Shown here in pieces: positions 48,082 to 56,136 of a stretch of 64,000 bases of DNA (the first letter of the stretch is position 1; every line of letters starts with the position of its first letter). The stretch covers positions 54,581 through 118,580 of the forward strand of contig JAHYJR010000005.1 of NCBI GenBank assembly GCA_019429005.1, given 5' to 3'. This DNA comes from Nanobdellati archaeon. GTDB taxonomy: Archaea; EX4484-52; GLR71. The notes under the pieces are model-generated. The model did no database searches. It was not told the origin of the DNA and saw nothing but the letters and a program-made list of their open reading frames with translations. Both the position numbers and the translations under genes were made by a program.

Positions 48082-48739
48082 TTAAAACTTAGTCTTATCA
48101 AGAAGTTGTATGTCCTCAGAACTCAGATTCCAACCAAACGCATCTTGATTTTCTTTAAGATGCTCAATATTTGTAGATTTTGGGGTTTTAAATATGTTCT
48201 TTTTGGATGTTAACCAGTTAATCGCGATTTGAGCTTTAGTTTTATTGTATTTTTCTGCAAGCCTGTCCATAAAAGGGTGTGGTTTTTATAGAAATCCTCT
48301 TTCAATAAGTCTTTCAGCTATTATTATGATGTTATTTTCTTGGCAATATGGGATTTTATAGGATTCCATGCTATGGTTATTGCCATATCGCCCCTTTTCT
48401 CGTGTCAACAAATTATATTCTATTTCATTTGCAACAATCTTGTTGACTGAATGTTTTTGAGCTTCTTTGAGTTTTTCGAGCGTGAAATTACTGACACCAA
48501 TATATTTCACAATTTATTGTTCTACCAAATAATCCATCGCTTTCATTGTTTCTTTTAAGTAATTTGTGTTATATCTAAACGTTTTATTTAACATCTCTCT
48601 ATTCGTATGTTGTAGTGCTTCTGTTATCAACTCCCATTTTTAAATTTACCGTGAATAACAATCTATTCGTATGTTGTAGTGCTTCTGTTATTGAATGGGT
48701 ATATAAGAATGAAACAAAAGGTAGTTTTTCACCTATCAT
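48082..48739 (-). pseudogene. Broken aldo/keto reductase
   Basis: From the ATG at 48739: MIGEKLPFVSF and ITEALQHTNRLLFT, matching an aldo/keto reductase N-terminus. The coding sense then jumps, losing much of the expected barrel, through a tandem duplication of 30 bp, to LKETMKAMDYLVEQ, an in-frame TAA, IVKYIGVSNFTLEKLKEAQK, NEIEYNLLTREKG, a second in-frame TAA after ERGFL, then DRLAEKYNKTKAQIAINWLT. The catalytic Asp-Tyr-Lys-His part is deleted. These lesions make it non-functional. It sits directly after tRNA-Thr on the opposite strand, a typical place for acquired or decaying genes. Confidence 0.85.
48598..48691. repeat. 30-bp direct repeat inside the aldo/keto reductase pseudogene
   Basis: The same 30 bp begin at 48598 and again at 48662, 64 bp apart, inside the broken reductase. 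On the coding strand the repeat encodes ITEALQHTNR. It marks a duplication that accompanied loss of the barrel centre. Confidence 0.85.
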
Positions 48740-49090
48740 CTAGTTGCAAAGAAATTGATACATACCATATTCATTTTCTATAGCAATTTTATGGACTTCG
48801 TGACCAAATGTGTCGTATGCTCTTTCTTTTATCAATGCAATCATTGCATTTTTTGAATTTCCATATCGTTTTATCCATTCAATCATTTCAATTTTTTCGT
48901 GTAATAAGACACCTTCTGAATCGATTGTTTGGATTTTATTATTTTTTATATATTCAAACAAATGTCTGACTAAGACACTTTGAGGGTCTGAACAATATTG
49001 GTTATCATCAAATTTTTGGAGAAAAAATGCATTAAACAGTTCATTTGCTTCTTGGATATTATATTCATTATTATTTTCTATAGATTGCAA
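48740..49090 (-). CDS. Hypothetical protein, apparently N-terminally incomplete
   Basis: 116 residues from a TTG at 49090, ending at 48740 just before the start of the broken reductase. The same frame stays open upstream to about 49231 and reads plausibly (LPQNWKKYENIEKAQKIFPN, then APILKYIQKYKPLQS), but contains no ATG, GTG or good start, so the true N-terminus seems lost. The sequence is helical and lysine-rich, without signal or membrane segments, and matches no family I recognise. Its neighbour is a pseudogene, so this may also be a remnant. Confidence 0.4.
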   Translation of the reverse strand: MQSIENNNEYNIQEANELFNAFFLQKFDDNQYCSDPQSVLVRHLFEYIKNNKIQTIDSEGVLLHEKIEMIEWIKRYGNSKNAMIALIKERAYDTFGHEVHKIAIENEYGMYQFLCN

Positions 49091-49436
49091 TGGTTTATAT
49101 TTTTGAATATATTTTAAAATTGGTGCATTCTTATGGTTGTTTATATACTGTTTTAGATTTGGAAATATTTTTTGTGCTTTTTCTATATTTTCATATTTTT
49201 TCCAATTTTGCGGTAATGTACAGTAATGTAATTAGTTTTATATTATAATAATATTATTTGTATTATTTATAGATTTATCAAACCTTTGATAATTTAGGTT
49301 TTATTTAATTCTAAAAACTATTTAACATAAATATGTTTTGAGCAATTTTTGTTCAACCTTAGAATATTCCATATTTTCAATTTAAAAGGGTGTAGCTTCA
49401 AATAATTTTATATACCTAAGATAACAATAAATATAC

Positions 49437-50867
49437 ATGGTGGTTAAGAAAATATTAATAGTGTTAGTTCTATTCCTACTATTTTTATCAGTACCTGTGT
49501 CTGCTGCAGATAGTAATCCCTTTGAACTGTCTTTTGAAAATATTAAGACTACAAACATAATCTATGTTGGCAATGCATTACAATATACAATTAATATCAA
49601 AAGCAATCTTAACGAATCTGTAAATGCTGAAATTGTTTTGTCTATGAATCATAAGGATTGGGCAACAGCGGGTAAAAAAACAGATTTTAATATTGATTCT
49701 TTTGGAAATACTTCATATTCTATCGAATTAACACCTCCTTTAGGCACATCAACAGATAATTATAATCCAATTATTTATGTGTGTGTAAAAAATGTTGGTC
49801 AATGTTCTAGTATAATTTTAAGGCTGCATGTTGTAGATAGGTTACAGCTTAAACTTGATGCTTTTGAAAGTGTTCTTGATACTTATGAGGCTGATGAGAA
49901 TATCAGTATAATGTTTACTCTAAATAATCAAGGTAAATCAAATATAATTAATTATAAATTCAAAGTAAATTTTGTAAAAGATGATGTTGTTTTAGTTTCT
50001 GAATTATTTGATTTAGATCCAATAGATCGTGGCGATATTTTACGTCGTATTGAAGAACTTGATTTGATACAATCTATTACCGAACCAGGATTGTATGTTC
50101 TTGAAGGTATTTTAATTGGTGATGCAGGTGATACTTTAATTAAAAAGTCTGTGAATATCACAATAAAGCCTCCACGAGATTCAAGTTTTGAAAAAAGTGT
50201 ATCTACACAACCTGGAATTTTTAAGAAATCTGTTACTACAACACTTAAAAATGAAGAACGTTTGATAAATAATATTACTTTGACTGGGCCAATTTATGGT
50301 TTTGAACAGCTTTATTCTTTTGATAGTCCTGTTGAGATATTAATTGAAGCTAATAACAAATATTTCACTTATTCTTGTGAGCTTAATCCTCGGGATACAC
50401 CTGGTGATAGTTGTACACTTTCTTATACTGTCAATTATTGGAAGTTGTATTTATTATTAGTATTACTCACTTCCGTTTTGTTTTTATTATATGTTTATTT
50501 AGAATTACCTAATATAACAAAAAAGCATACTAAACATGATGATGTGCATTCAATACAAGTACACTTTAAGAATAATAGTATGAAGTCGTTAACTAGTGTA
50601 AAAATCAAAGAGTTTATTCCCTCTTCTGTGATGCTAATCGGAACTTTTAGTATAAAACCCTCATCTCATAAGAAAAAAGAAAATGGTACTGAAATAATCT
50701 GGAATATTGGGAATTTAGACTCTAAAGATGAACGTGTAATTACCTATTCTGTTAAACCTCGGCTTGAAGTTGACGAAGGTATTGTTTTACCTCCTGCAGA
50801 GATTTCAGGAATAAATTATCGTAAAAAGAAAGATTTAGTTAAATCTGGTACTTTACATTTGAAATAA
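49437..50867 (+). CDS. Exported membrane protein with Ig-like ectodomain and cytoplasmic DUF11-like domain
   Basis: 476 residues: a signal peptide (KKILIVLVLFLLFLSVPVSA), a beta-rich ectodomain of about 310 residues, one membrane helix (about 336-356, LYLLLVLLTSVLFLLYVYLE), then a cytoplasmic domain of about 115 residues with a conserved-protein-like beta pattern (KIKEFIPSSVMLIGT, TEIIWNIGNLDSKDERVITY) typical of DUF11/CARDB-type domains. Such domains usually face outside, so the predicted topology is unusual. The TATA-like TTTATATA at about 49408-49415 lies some 25 nt upstream; no SD is seen, so the transcript is probably leaderless. The role is unknown; it may belong to the surface-protein group. 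Confidence 0.8.
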   Translation: MVVKKILIVLVLFLLFLSVPVSAADSNPFELSFENIKTTNIIYVGNALQYTINIKSNLNESVNAEIVLSMNHKDWATAGKKTDFNIDSFGNTSYSIELTPPLGTSTDNYNPIIYVCVKNVGQCSSIILRLHVVDRLQLKLDAFESVLDTYEADENISIMFTLNNQGKSNIINYKFKVNFVKDDVVLVSELFDLDPIDRGDILRRIEELDLIQSITEPGLYVLEGILIGDAGDTLIKKSVNITIKPPRDSSFEKSVSTQPGIFKKSVTTTLKNEERLINNITLTGPIYGFEQLYSFDSPVEILIEANNKYFTYSCELNPRDTPGDSCTLSYTVNYWKLYLLLVLLTSVLFLLYVYLELPNITKKHTKHDDVHSIQVHFKNNSMKSLTSVKIKEFIPSSVMLIGTFSIKPSSHKKKENGTEIIWNIGNLDSKDERVITYSVKPRLEVDEGIVLPPAEISGINYRKKKDLVKSGTLHLK

Positions 50868-50937
50868 TGCGTTTATGTCAAAACATATAAAAAGCTTTTT
50901 ATTAAAGTTTAATTACACATACCAGTTTGATAATTAA

Positions 50938-51059
50938 CCCGCTGTAGCTCAACCTGGTAGAGCACTCGGCTGTAGATTAGCACGTTTTTAAGTGTTTTTC
51001 ATTTAGTCTCTGCTCAGATAGTAACCGAGGTGTTGCCTGTTCAAATCAGGCCAGCGGGA
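50938..51059 (+). tRNA. tRNA-Tyr (GTA) with a 48-nt intron at 37/38
   Basis: The acceptor CCCGCTG/CAGCGGG has C1-G72, as expected for archaeal tRNA-Tyr, with discriminator A. The D arm is GCTC/GAGC, the anticodon stem CTCGG/CCGAG, and the anticodon GTA is at 50972-50974. The intron runs 50976-51023. The BHB reads cleanly: central helix CTGT/ATAG, 5' bulge AGA and 3' bulge TAA, cut after the second base of each. The T arm GCCTG/CAGGC with loop TTCAAAT is intact. Confidence 0.94.
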
Positions 51060-51774
51060 CTCTTTATTTTTTAATTAGGTATACAGCTATATTTAGGCAT
51101 TTCTTGTTTTTAATGTCTATGTCGTGTATATATGCATTAACTCTATAATATTATTTACAATTTGGGTCTATTTTGTATTATGTTGTAAATTTACACAGTC
51201 TATAGTGTGTCTGCGTGCTTGTTGTGTTGTTAGGTTGTATTTAAATAGTTGATACTTTGTGTAGCACATATGTTGTTTAATCATATAGGCTGTCTACATT
51301 TATGGATAAAATGTTATGATGTTATTTCAATTTGGTATTAATCTTAGTATAATGTGATCTGTTATAGTATACAGGTTTATTGGTAAACTACAGGGTTATA
51401 GTCTTAATATATTATAATATTAGTATATAATAATATAATTATATTAATATTTAATTATATTAATATTTAATTATATTAATATTTAATTATATTAATATTT
51501 AATTATATTAATATTTAATTATATTTTTATGTTCATATATTACTAACATATTATAATACTATATTTATACAATTTTAGTATGTTATAAACTTATAAAATT
51601 ATAATTAAATAGAGCTATATTGATATATCAATATATAATTATAATTAAGTCTGATTATAATCTTATATCTTTTTATATGTAATTTTATGTATTTTTAATT
51701 GATTCGCACCTAATTCTTTCAATTTTACAGAAATTGTAGGAAACGTTTATAAAGTTTTATGGTTTAAGATATCT
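51060..51774. other. 715-bp gap between tRNA-Tyr and 5S rRNA
   Basis: No convincing ORF. It is AT-rich, with a 16-bp tandem repeat (51443-51522) and weak palindromes further right. Nothing resembles a tRNA or protein gene. Confidence 0.6.
51443..51522. repeat. Tandem repeat, five perfect 16-bp copies
   Basis: The unit ATTAATATTTAATTAT is repeated five times without mismatch (80 bp). Its unit length equals that of the repeat at 10369-10480 though the sequence differs. No spacers are present. Confidence 0.92.
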
Positions 51775-51890
51775 TGTTGACGGTCACAGCGAGAATGGTA
51801 CACCCGAACCCATCCCGAACTCGGAAGTTAAGATTCTCAGCGACCTGTGTTGTACTGCTTTTTTGTGGGAAGCTCATGACGCTGTCAACA
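51775..51890 (+). rRNA. rrf: 5S ribosomal RNA
   Basis: The ends pair (TGTTGAC with GTCAACA). The conserved internal part GAACCCATCCCGAACTCGG followed by AAGTTAAG is the loop B/C segment of 5S rRNA. The length of 116 nt is normal. No 16S or 23S gene is in the window; 5S lies alone between tRNA genes, as in several archaeal groups with dispersed rRNA genes. Confidence 0.93.
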
Positions 51891-51913
51891 TATTTATAAT
51901 TATATAAAAATGT

Positions 51914-52049
51914 GTCCTGGTAGTGTAGTTGGCCTATCATTCAAGACTGTCACTCTTGTAACCCGGGTTCAAATTGTATGAAATAATCTATTTTTAATAA
52001 ATTTAACACTTATTGATTGGTTTCAGACATGAAAATCCCGGCCAGGACG
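51914..52049 (+). tRNA. tRNA-Asp (GTC) with a 62-nt intron in the T loop (59/60)
   Basis: The acceptor is GTCCTGG/CCAGGAC, the anticodon stem CAAGA/TCTTG, the anticodon GTC is at 51949-51951, and the discriminator is G. The T stem is CCGGG (51963-51967) with CCCGG (52037-52041). The T loop is interrupted after TTCAAA: the intron spans 51974-52035 and the last loop base T is at 52036. A classic BHB is readable: T stem, 3' bulge AAT, 4-bp helix TTCA/TGAA, 5' bulge AAT, then an intron helix (TGTaTGAAA with TTTCAgACA). Cleavage after the second base of each bulge yields the normal loop TTCAAAT. Confidence 0.93.
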
Positions 52050-52174
52050 CCAATATTACGAATATTATAATCCGGATAAATAATAGTGTTTCATAATGTT
52101 TTAATGATTGTTATGTAAAAGTTTTTAAAGTTTAATACTATAATCATAAGACTTATGAATCTTGTATACGTACT

Positions 52175-52323
52175 GGGCCTGTAGCTCAGTCTGGCAGAGC
52201 ACTGGACTCTTAATCCAGGTGTCGAGGGTTCAAAAAGGTAAATGTTATCATACAATGTTGTTTTAATTATTATGTAATTATAACTTTGTTATGCATTTGC
52301 TCTTGGAAATCCCTTCAGGCTCA
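52175..52323 (+). tRNA. tRNA-Lys (CTT) with a 75-nt intron in the T loop (59/60)
   Basis: The acceptor is GGGCCTG/CAGGCTC with one G-U pair, the D arm GCTC/GAGC, the anticodon stem CTGGA/TCCAG, anticodon CTT at 52209-52211, discriminator A. The T stem is GAGGG (52224-52228)/CCCTT (52311-52315). The intron is 52235-52309. The BHB reads: bulge AAA (5') and AAT (3') around the helix TTCA/TGGA, extended by AGG-TAAATG with CATTTG-c-TCT. Splicing restores TTCAAAT. It is the last gene before the RNA polymerase operon; rpoH starts 26 nt downstream. Confidence 0.93.
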
Positions 52324-52349
52324 TTATATAATTATAAAAGGTAGATTAT

Positions 52350-52745
52350 TTGAAAGAAAATGCAATCGATAAAACGACTTCAAAAAAGACCCCTGAAAAG
52401 GCTTCTGTGAAAGCATCTCCTAAAAAGGCTGCAGTAAAAGCATCTCCTAAAAAGGCTGTTGATAAAGCATCTTCTAAAACAGTTGTTGAAAAACCAACTG
52501 AACTTATGGCACATAATTTAATACCTAAACATGAGATTCTGATTGATGCTCAAGTAAAAACACTTCTTGAAAAATATCATATTGAAAAAAGTAATTTACC
52601 ACATATTTTTGATACAGATGTTATAGCTAAACAGCTTGGTGCTAAACCCGGCGATGTTATCTGTATAGAACGAGCATCAAAGACTGCAGGAATCTCTTTA
52701 TATTATCGTCTTGTTGTTTCTGAAGAAGGTGAAGATTATGATTAA
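52350..52745 (+). CDS. rpoH: RNA polymerase subunit H with a Lys/Ala-rich N-terminal tail
   Basis: Archaeal RNA polymerase subunit H, equivalent to the C-terminal part of eukaryotic Rpb5. The conserved domain is residues about 55-131 (LIPKHEILIDAQVKTLLEKY, KQLGAKPGDVICIERASKTAG, YYRLVV). Before it is a 50-residue extension of Lys/Ala/Ser/Pro built from a 27-bp DNA unit repeated three times (52407-52487, KASPKKA(A/V) pattern), resembling a histone H1-type basic tail. Subunit H is normally about 75-85 residues. The TTG start is supported by an AAGGT SD 7 nt before it. The end overlaps the B'' start by 8 nt. Confidence 0.9.
   Translation: MKENAIDKTTSKKTPEKASVKASPKKAAVKASPKKAVDKASSKTVVEKPTELMAHNLIPKHEILIDAQVKTLLEKYHIEKSNLPHIFDTDVIAKQLGAKPGDVICIERASKTAGISLYYRLVVSEEGEDYD
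52407..52487 (+). repeat. 27-bp repeat, three copies, in rpoH
   Basis: Three 27-bp units at 52407, 52434 and 52461, the first two nearly identical (one difference in the first codon and another in the last), the third diverged. They encode VKASPKKAA, VKASPKKAV and DKASSKTVV. Confidence 0.85.
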
Positions 52746-54222
52746 AAGCTTTTTGAACGAACAGAAAGATAAGTCTCGATATGTATCACACCATATTGAT
52801 TCTTTCAATGATTTTGTAGCAAGACGTATTCAAAGTATTATTGATGAACTTGGAGAAATCAAAATAGACCTTCCAACTCAAGAAAGTCTTACTATTAAAC
52901 TGGGTAAAGTTTTAATTGAAGCTCCACAGATTAGAGAAAGTGATGGCGCAACAAAAAGTATATTACCAATGGAAGCACGACTTAGAAATCTAACTTATTC
53001 CTCGCCACTTTATGTAGAAATGACACCTGTTTTTGAAGATGTTGAACATGAAACAACTTTTGTAAACATTGGTGAATTTCCAATAATGGTTAAATCAGAT
53101 CTTTGTCCATTATCTAGCATGTCAAGAACTGAATTAATTGCAGCTGGTGAAGATTCACACGATATGGGCGGTTATTTCATAATAAATGGTATTGAGCGAG
53201 TTCTTATTTTATCTGAAGAGATTGCAACAAACAAACTTATTATACAGAAAAAAGTCGAAGAAATTACAGCAAGATTAGATTCCAAAAATAGAGGTTATAC
53301 ACAAAGACATGCTTTTGAAAGAAAAGAGGATGGTAGCGTTGTTGTAAAATTTGCTAATTTAACAAGTACTCCAATAAATCTTATTATTTTAATGAAAGCT
53401 CTTGGTCTTGGTACTGATAAAGATGTTATGACTGCAATATCAAGAGATGGTAACATTAATGAAGCAACTTATTTACATCTTTTAATTGTTGATGTTACAA
53501 GTAGTGATGATGCAATTAATCATATTGGTCATCTTATGAAAATTTCTCAAAAAGAACAAATAGAATCAAGAGTTATGAATATACTTGATAATTATCTTTT
53601 ACCACATATTGGTCAAACTGCTGCAAGTAGAATTGATAAAGCATTATTCCTTGGTAAAGTTATAAATAAATTAGAGCTTTTAAAATCTGGAAAACTTAAT
53701 GATGATGATATAGATCATTATTCAAACAAACGATTACGTCTTTCAGGAGATTTACTTGAGTCTATATTAAGAGCAATTCTTCTTGGACGATGGGGCCTTA
53801 TTGCAAGATTACAGTATAATTATCAAAAAATGATTAAAAGAGGACGAAAATTACCAAATTTACAAAGTATCGTGATAACAGGTGTTCTTACAAAACAGAT
53901 TTTGAGGGCTATGGCCGTTGGTAATTTTGCAAATCAGACTGGTGTAAGTCAAAGGCTTGAGCGAAGTAATTTTGTTAGAGCTCAAGAGCATTTAAGAGCT
54001 GTTGTATCTCCTTTATCTTCAACTCAAGAACATTATGAAGCACGATCTCTACATTCAACACATTGGGGTAGGCTTGATGCTGTAAGAACTCCGGAAGGTC
54101 AAAACATTGGTCTTAGGAAATTTCTTGCCTTGGGTGCGCAAGTAACAACAACACCTAAAGCTGATGATGATCTTAAGATTGAATCTGCTTTAAAAAGTTT
54201 AGGTGTTTTAAAAGAATTATAA
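52738..54222 (+). CDS. rpoB2: RNA polymerase subunit B''
   Basis: The N-terminal half of the second-largest subunit (494 residues). Conserved pieces: LCPLSSMSRTELIAAGED, GGYFIINGIERVLILSEE, and near the end LHSTHWGRLDAVRTPEGQNIGL. The ATG at 52738 overlaps the end of rpoH (8 nt) and has a GGTGA SD at 52728-52732; a longer reading from 52711 would ignore this SD. The split of B into B'' and B' is known from several archaeal groups. The following B' starts 60 nt after the stop. Confidence 0.96.
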   Translation: MIKSFLNEQKDKSRYVSHHIDSFNDFVARRIQSIIDELGEIKIDLPTQESLTIKLGKVLIEAPQIRESDGATKSILPMEARLRNLTYSSPLYVEMTPVFEDVEHETTFVNIGEFPIMVKSDLCPLSSMSRTELIAAGEDSHDMGGYFIINGIERVLILSEEIATNKLIIQKKVEEITARLDSKNRGYTQRHAFERKEDGSVVVKFANLTSTPINLIILMKALGLGTDKDVMTAISRDGNINEATYLHLLIVDVTSSDDAINHIGHLMKISQKEQIESRVMNILDNYLLPHIGQTAASRIDKALFLGKVINKLELLKSGKLNDDDIDHYSNKRLRLSGDLLESILRAILLGRWGLIARLQYNYQKMIKRGRKLPNLQSIVITGVLTKQILRAMAVGNFANQTGVSQRLERSNFVRAQEHLRAVVSPLSSTQEHYEARSLHSTHWGRLDAVRTPEGQNIGLRKFLALGAQVTTTPKADDDLKIESALKSLGVLKEL

Positions 54223-54282
54223 TCAAAGAATTATAATTCTAAGTAAAAGTATAGTCAATTATTAATTATCAATATATAAAGG

Positions 54283-56094
54283 GTGTCATATATCGCAGAA
54301 GTTTATTTTAATGGTAAATATGTAGGAGAGCATGAATCTCCACAAACGCTTGTAAAGTCATTGATTGAAAAGAGGCGAAAAAATATACTATCACACGACA
54401 TGAATGTTGGATATGTTGAGGATCGTAATGAGGTTCAAATCAATACTGATAGTGGTAGAGTTCGAAGACTTCTTATAGTTGTTAATGATGGTGTTCCTCT
54501 TTTGACTGAAGAACTTATCGCTAAATTAAAAAAGAAAGAAGTTTCCTGGGATGATATGACTGCACAGAATATTGTAGAATTTATTGATGCTGAAGAGGAA
54601 GAAAATACTTATATTGCATTAAAACGTGAAGATGTTACAAAAGATCATACACATCTTGAATTAGATCCAGTTCTTATGTTTGGTATATCTACATCAATAC
54701 TTCCATTCCCTGAAAAGAATCGTGGTGATCGTCTTAACTATGGTGCACGTATGGCAATTCAGGCAATTGGTTCTCCTGCACAAAATTATCTGATGCGTGA
54801 TGATACAACAATGAATGTTCTTGTATATCCTCAAGTACCTATTGTTGATACTGAAACAATAGATTCAATAGGTCTTACTTCACATCCATCTGGACAGAAT
54901 CTTGTTATTGCAATAATGCCTTTTTATGGTTACAATATAGAGGATGCTATAATTATAAATAAAGCTTCAATAGATCGTGGTTTTGGTAGATCTTTAAGTT
55001 ATAAAACACATGTCAGTGAATTTAGAAGATATTGGGGTGGTCAGGAAGATGAGATCCGTGTACCCGACCCAAGTGTTCATGGTTATAAATCAGAAGAAGC
55101 ATATAGGGATCTTGATGAGTATGGTATAATCAACCCCGAAATAAAAGTTTCAGAAGGTTCAACTCTTGTAGGTAAAGTATCTCCTTTAAGATTTCTTGGT
55201 ATAACAAAAGAAGTACGTATGGGTATACAGAATTTTAGAGAGAATTCACTTACAGTTGAAAAAAATGCATCAGGTTATGTTGAGAAAGTAATTCTTACAA
55301 CAGATCAGCAAGGAAATAAGATTGTTAAAGTAAGTGTACGTGATACTAAGATACCTGAAGTTGGCGATAAATTTGCAACAAGACATGGTCAAAAAGGTGT
55401 TATAGGTATTGTTGTTCCTGAAGAAGATATGCCTTTTACTGAAGATGGTACAAGACCTGATGTAATTATAACAACACATGCTATTCCTTCTAGAATGACT
55501 GTTGGTCAGCTTCTTGAGATAATTGCTGGTAAAGCTGGTGCTCTTGCAGGAAAACGTGTGAATGGTACTGCTTTTAAAGGTGATGAAGCTCATATTCGTG
55601 AAGCTCTTAAAGTCTTAGGTTTCCGTGATGATGGTCGTGAGACTATGTATAATGGTATCACGGGCGAAAAAATGGAAAGTACTGTGCTTATCGGTATTGG
55701 TTATTATCAAAAGCTTTATCATTTAGTTTCAAAGAAGATGCATGCAAGATCTCGTGGTCCTGTTGCACTTATGACAAAACAACCTACAGAAGGTAGATCT
55801 AAGGATGGTGGACTTAGAATAGGTGAGATGGAAAAAGATTGTTTCATCGCACATGGTGCACCTATTGTACTTAGGGAAAGATTCAGTTCCGATATGGTTA
55901 TAGTTCCAGTGTGTAGGGAATGTGGTGTTGTTGCAGTAGATGATAAACTTAAAAACAAAATAACTTGTCCTGTTTGTAAGACCTCATCAAAGAACAATAT
56001 TGTGATGACTGAGATGTCATACGCATTTAAGCTTATGCTTGATGAGTTAAAAAGTATGACACTATATCCAAAAATCATACCTGTTGAGAAATAA
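54283..56094 (+). CDS. rpoB1: RNA polymerase subunit B'
   Basis: The C-terminal half of the second-largest subunit (603 residues). It carries catalytic-core blocks YGYNIEDAIIINK, GDKFATRHGQKGV and GRSKDGGLRIGEMEKD, plus a zinc site CRECG...CPVCK near the C-terminus. The start is uncertain: the only nearby standard codon is GTG at 54283, which itself lies in a GGGTG SD-like run, so initiation might occur a few codons later at a non-standard codon (tat atc); the next in-frame ATG would delete conserved sequence (EVYFNGKYVG). Frame and identity are certain. A TATA-like stretch (AATATATAAAGG) lies directly upstream. Confidence 0.94.
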   Translation: MSYIAEVYFNGKYVGEHESPQTLVKSLIEKRRKNILSHDMNVGYVEDRNEVQINTDSGRVRRLLIVVNDGVPLLTEELIAKLKKKEVSWDDMTAQNIVEFIDAEEEENTYIALKREDVTKDHTHLELDPVLMFGISTSILPFPEKNRGDRLNYGARMAIQAIGSPAQNYLMRDDTTMNVLVYPQVPIVDTETIDSIGLTSHPSGQNLVIAIMPFYGYNIEDAIIINKASIDRGFGRSLSYKTHVSEFRRYWGGQEDEIRVPDPSVHGYKSEEAYRDLDEYGIINPEIKVSEGSTLVGKVSPLRFLGITKEVRMGIQNFRENSLTVEKNASGYVEKVILTTDQQGNKIVKVSVRDTKIPEVGDKFATRHGQKGVIGIVVPEEDMPFTEDGTRPDVIITTHAIPSRMTVGQLLEIIAGKAGALAGKRVNGTAFKGDEAHIREALKVLGFRDDGRETMYNGITGEKMESTVLIGIGYYQKLYHLVSKKMHARSRGPVALMTKQPTEGRSKDGGLRIGEMEKDCFIAHGAPIVLRERFSSDMVIVPVCRECGVVAVDDKLKNKITCPVCKTSSKNNIVMTEMSYAFKLMLDELKSMTLYPKIIPVEK

Positions 56095-56136
56095 TTAGGT
56101 AATTTAAATAAATATAATTAAGATTAGGTTATTAAG

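Noticed and set aside
48025-48213. Frame starting inside the tRNA-Thr intron
   Set aside because: It runs through the 3' exon of the tRNA and antisense to the reductase relic; not a homing-endonuclease gene.
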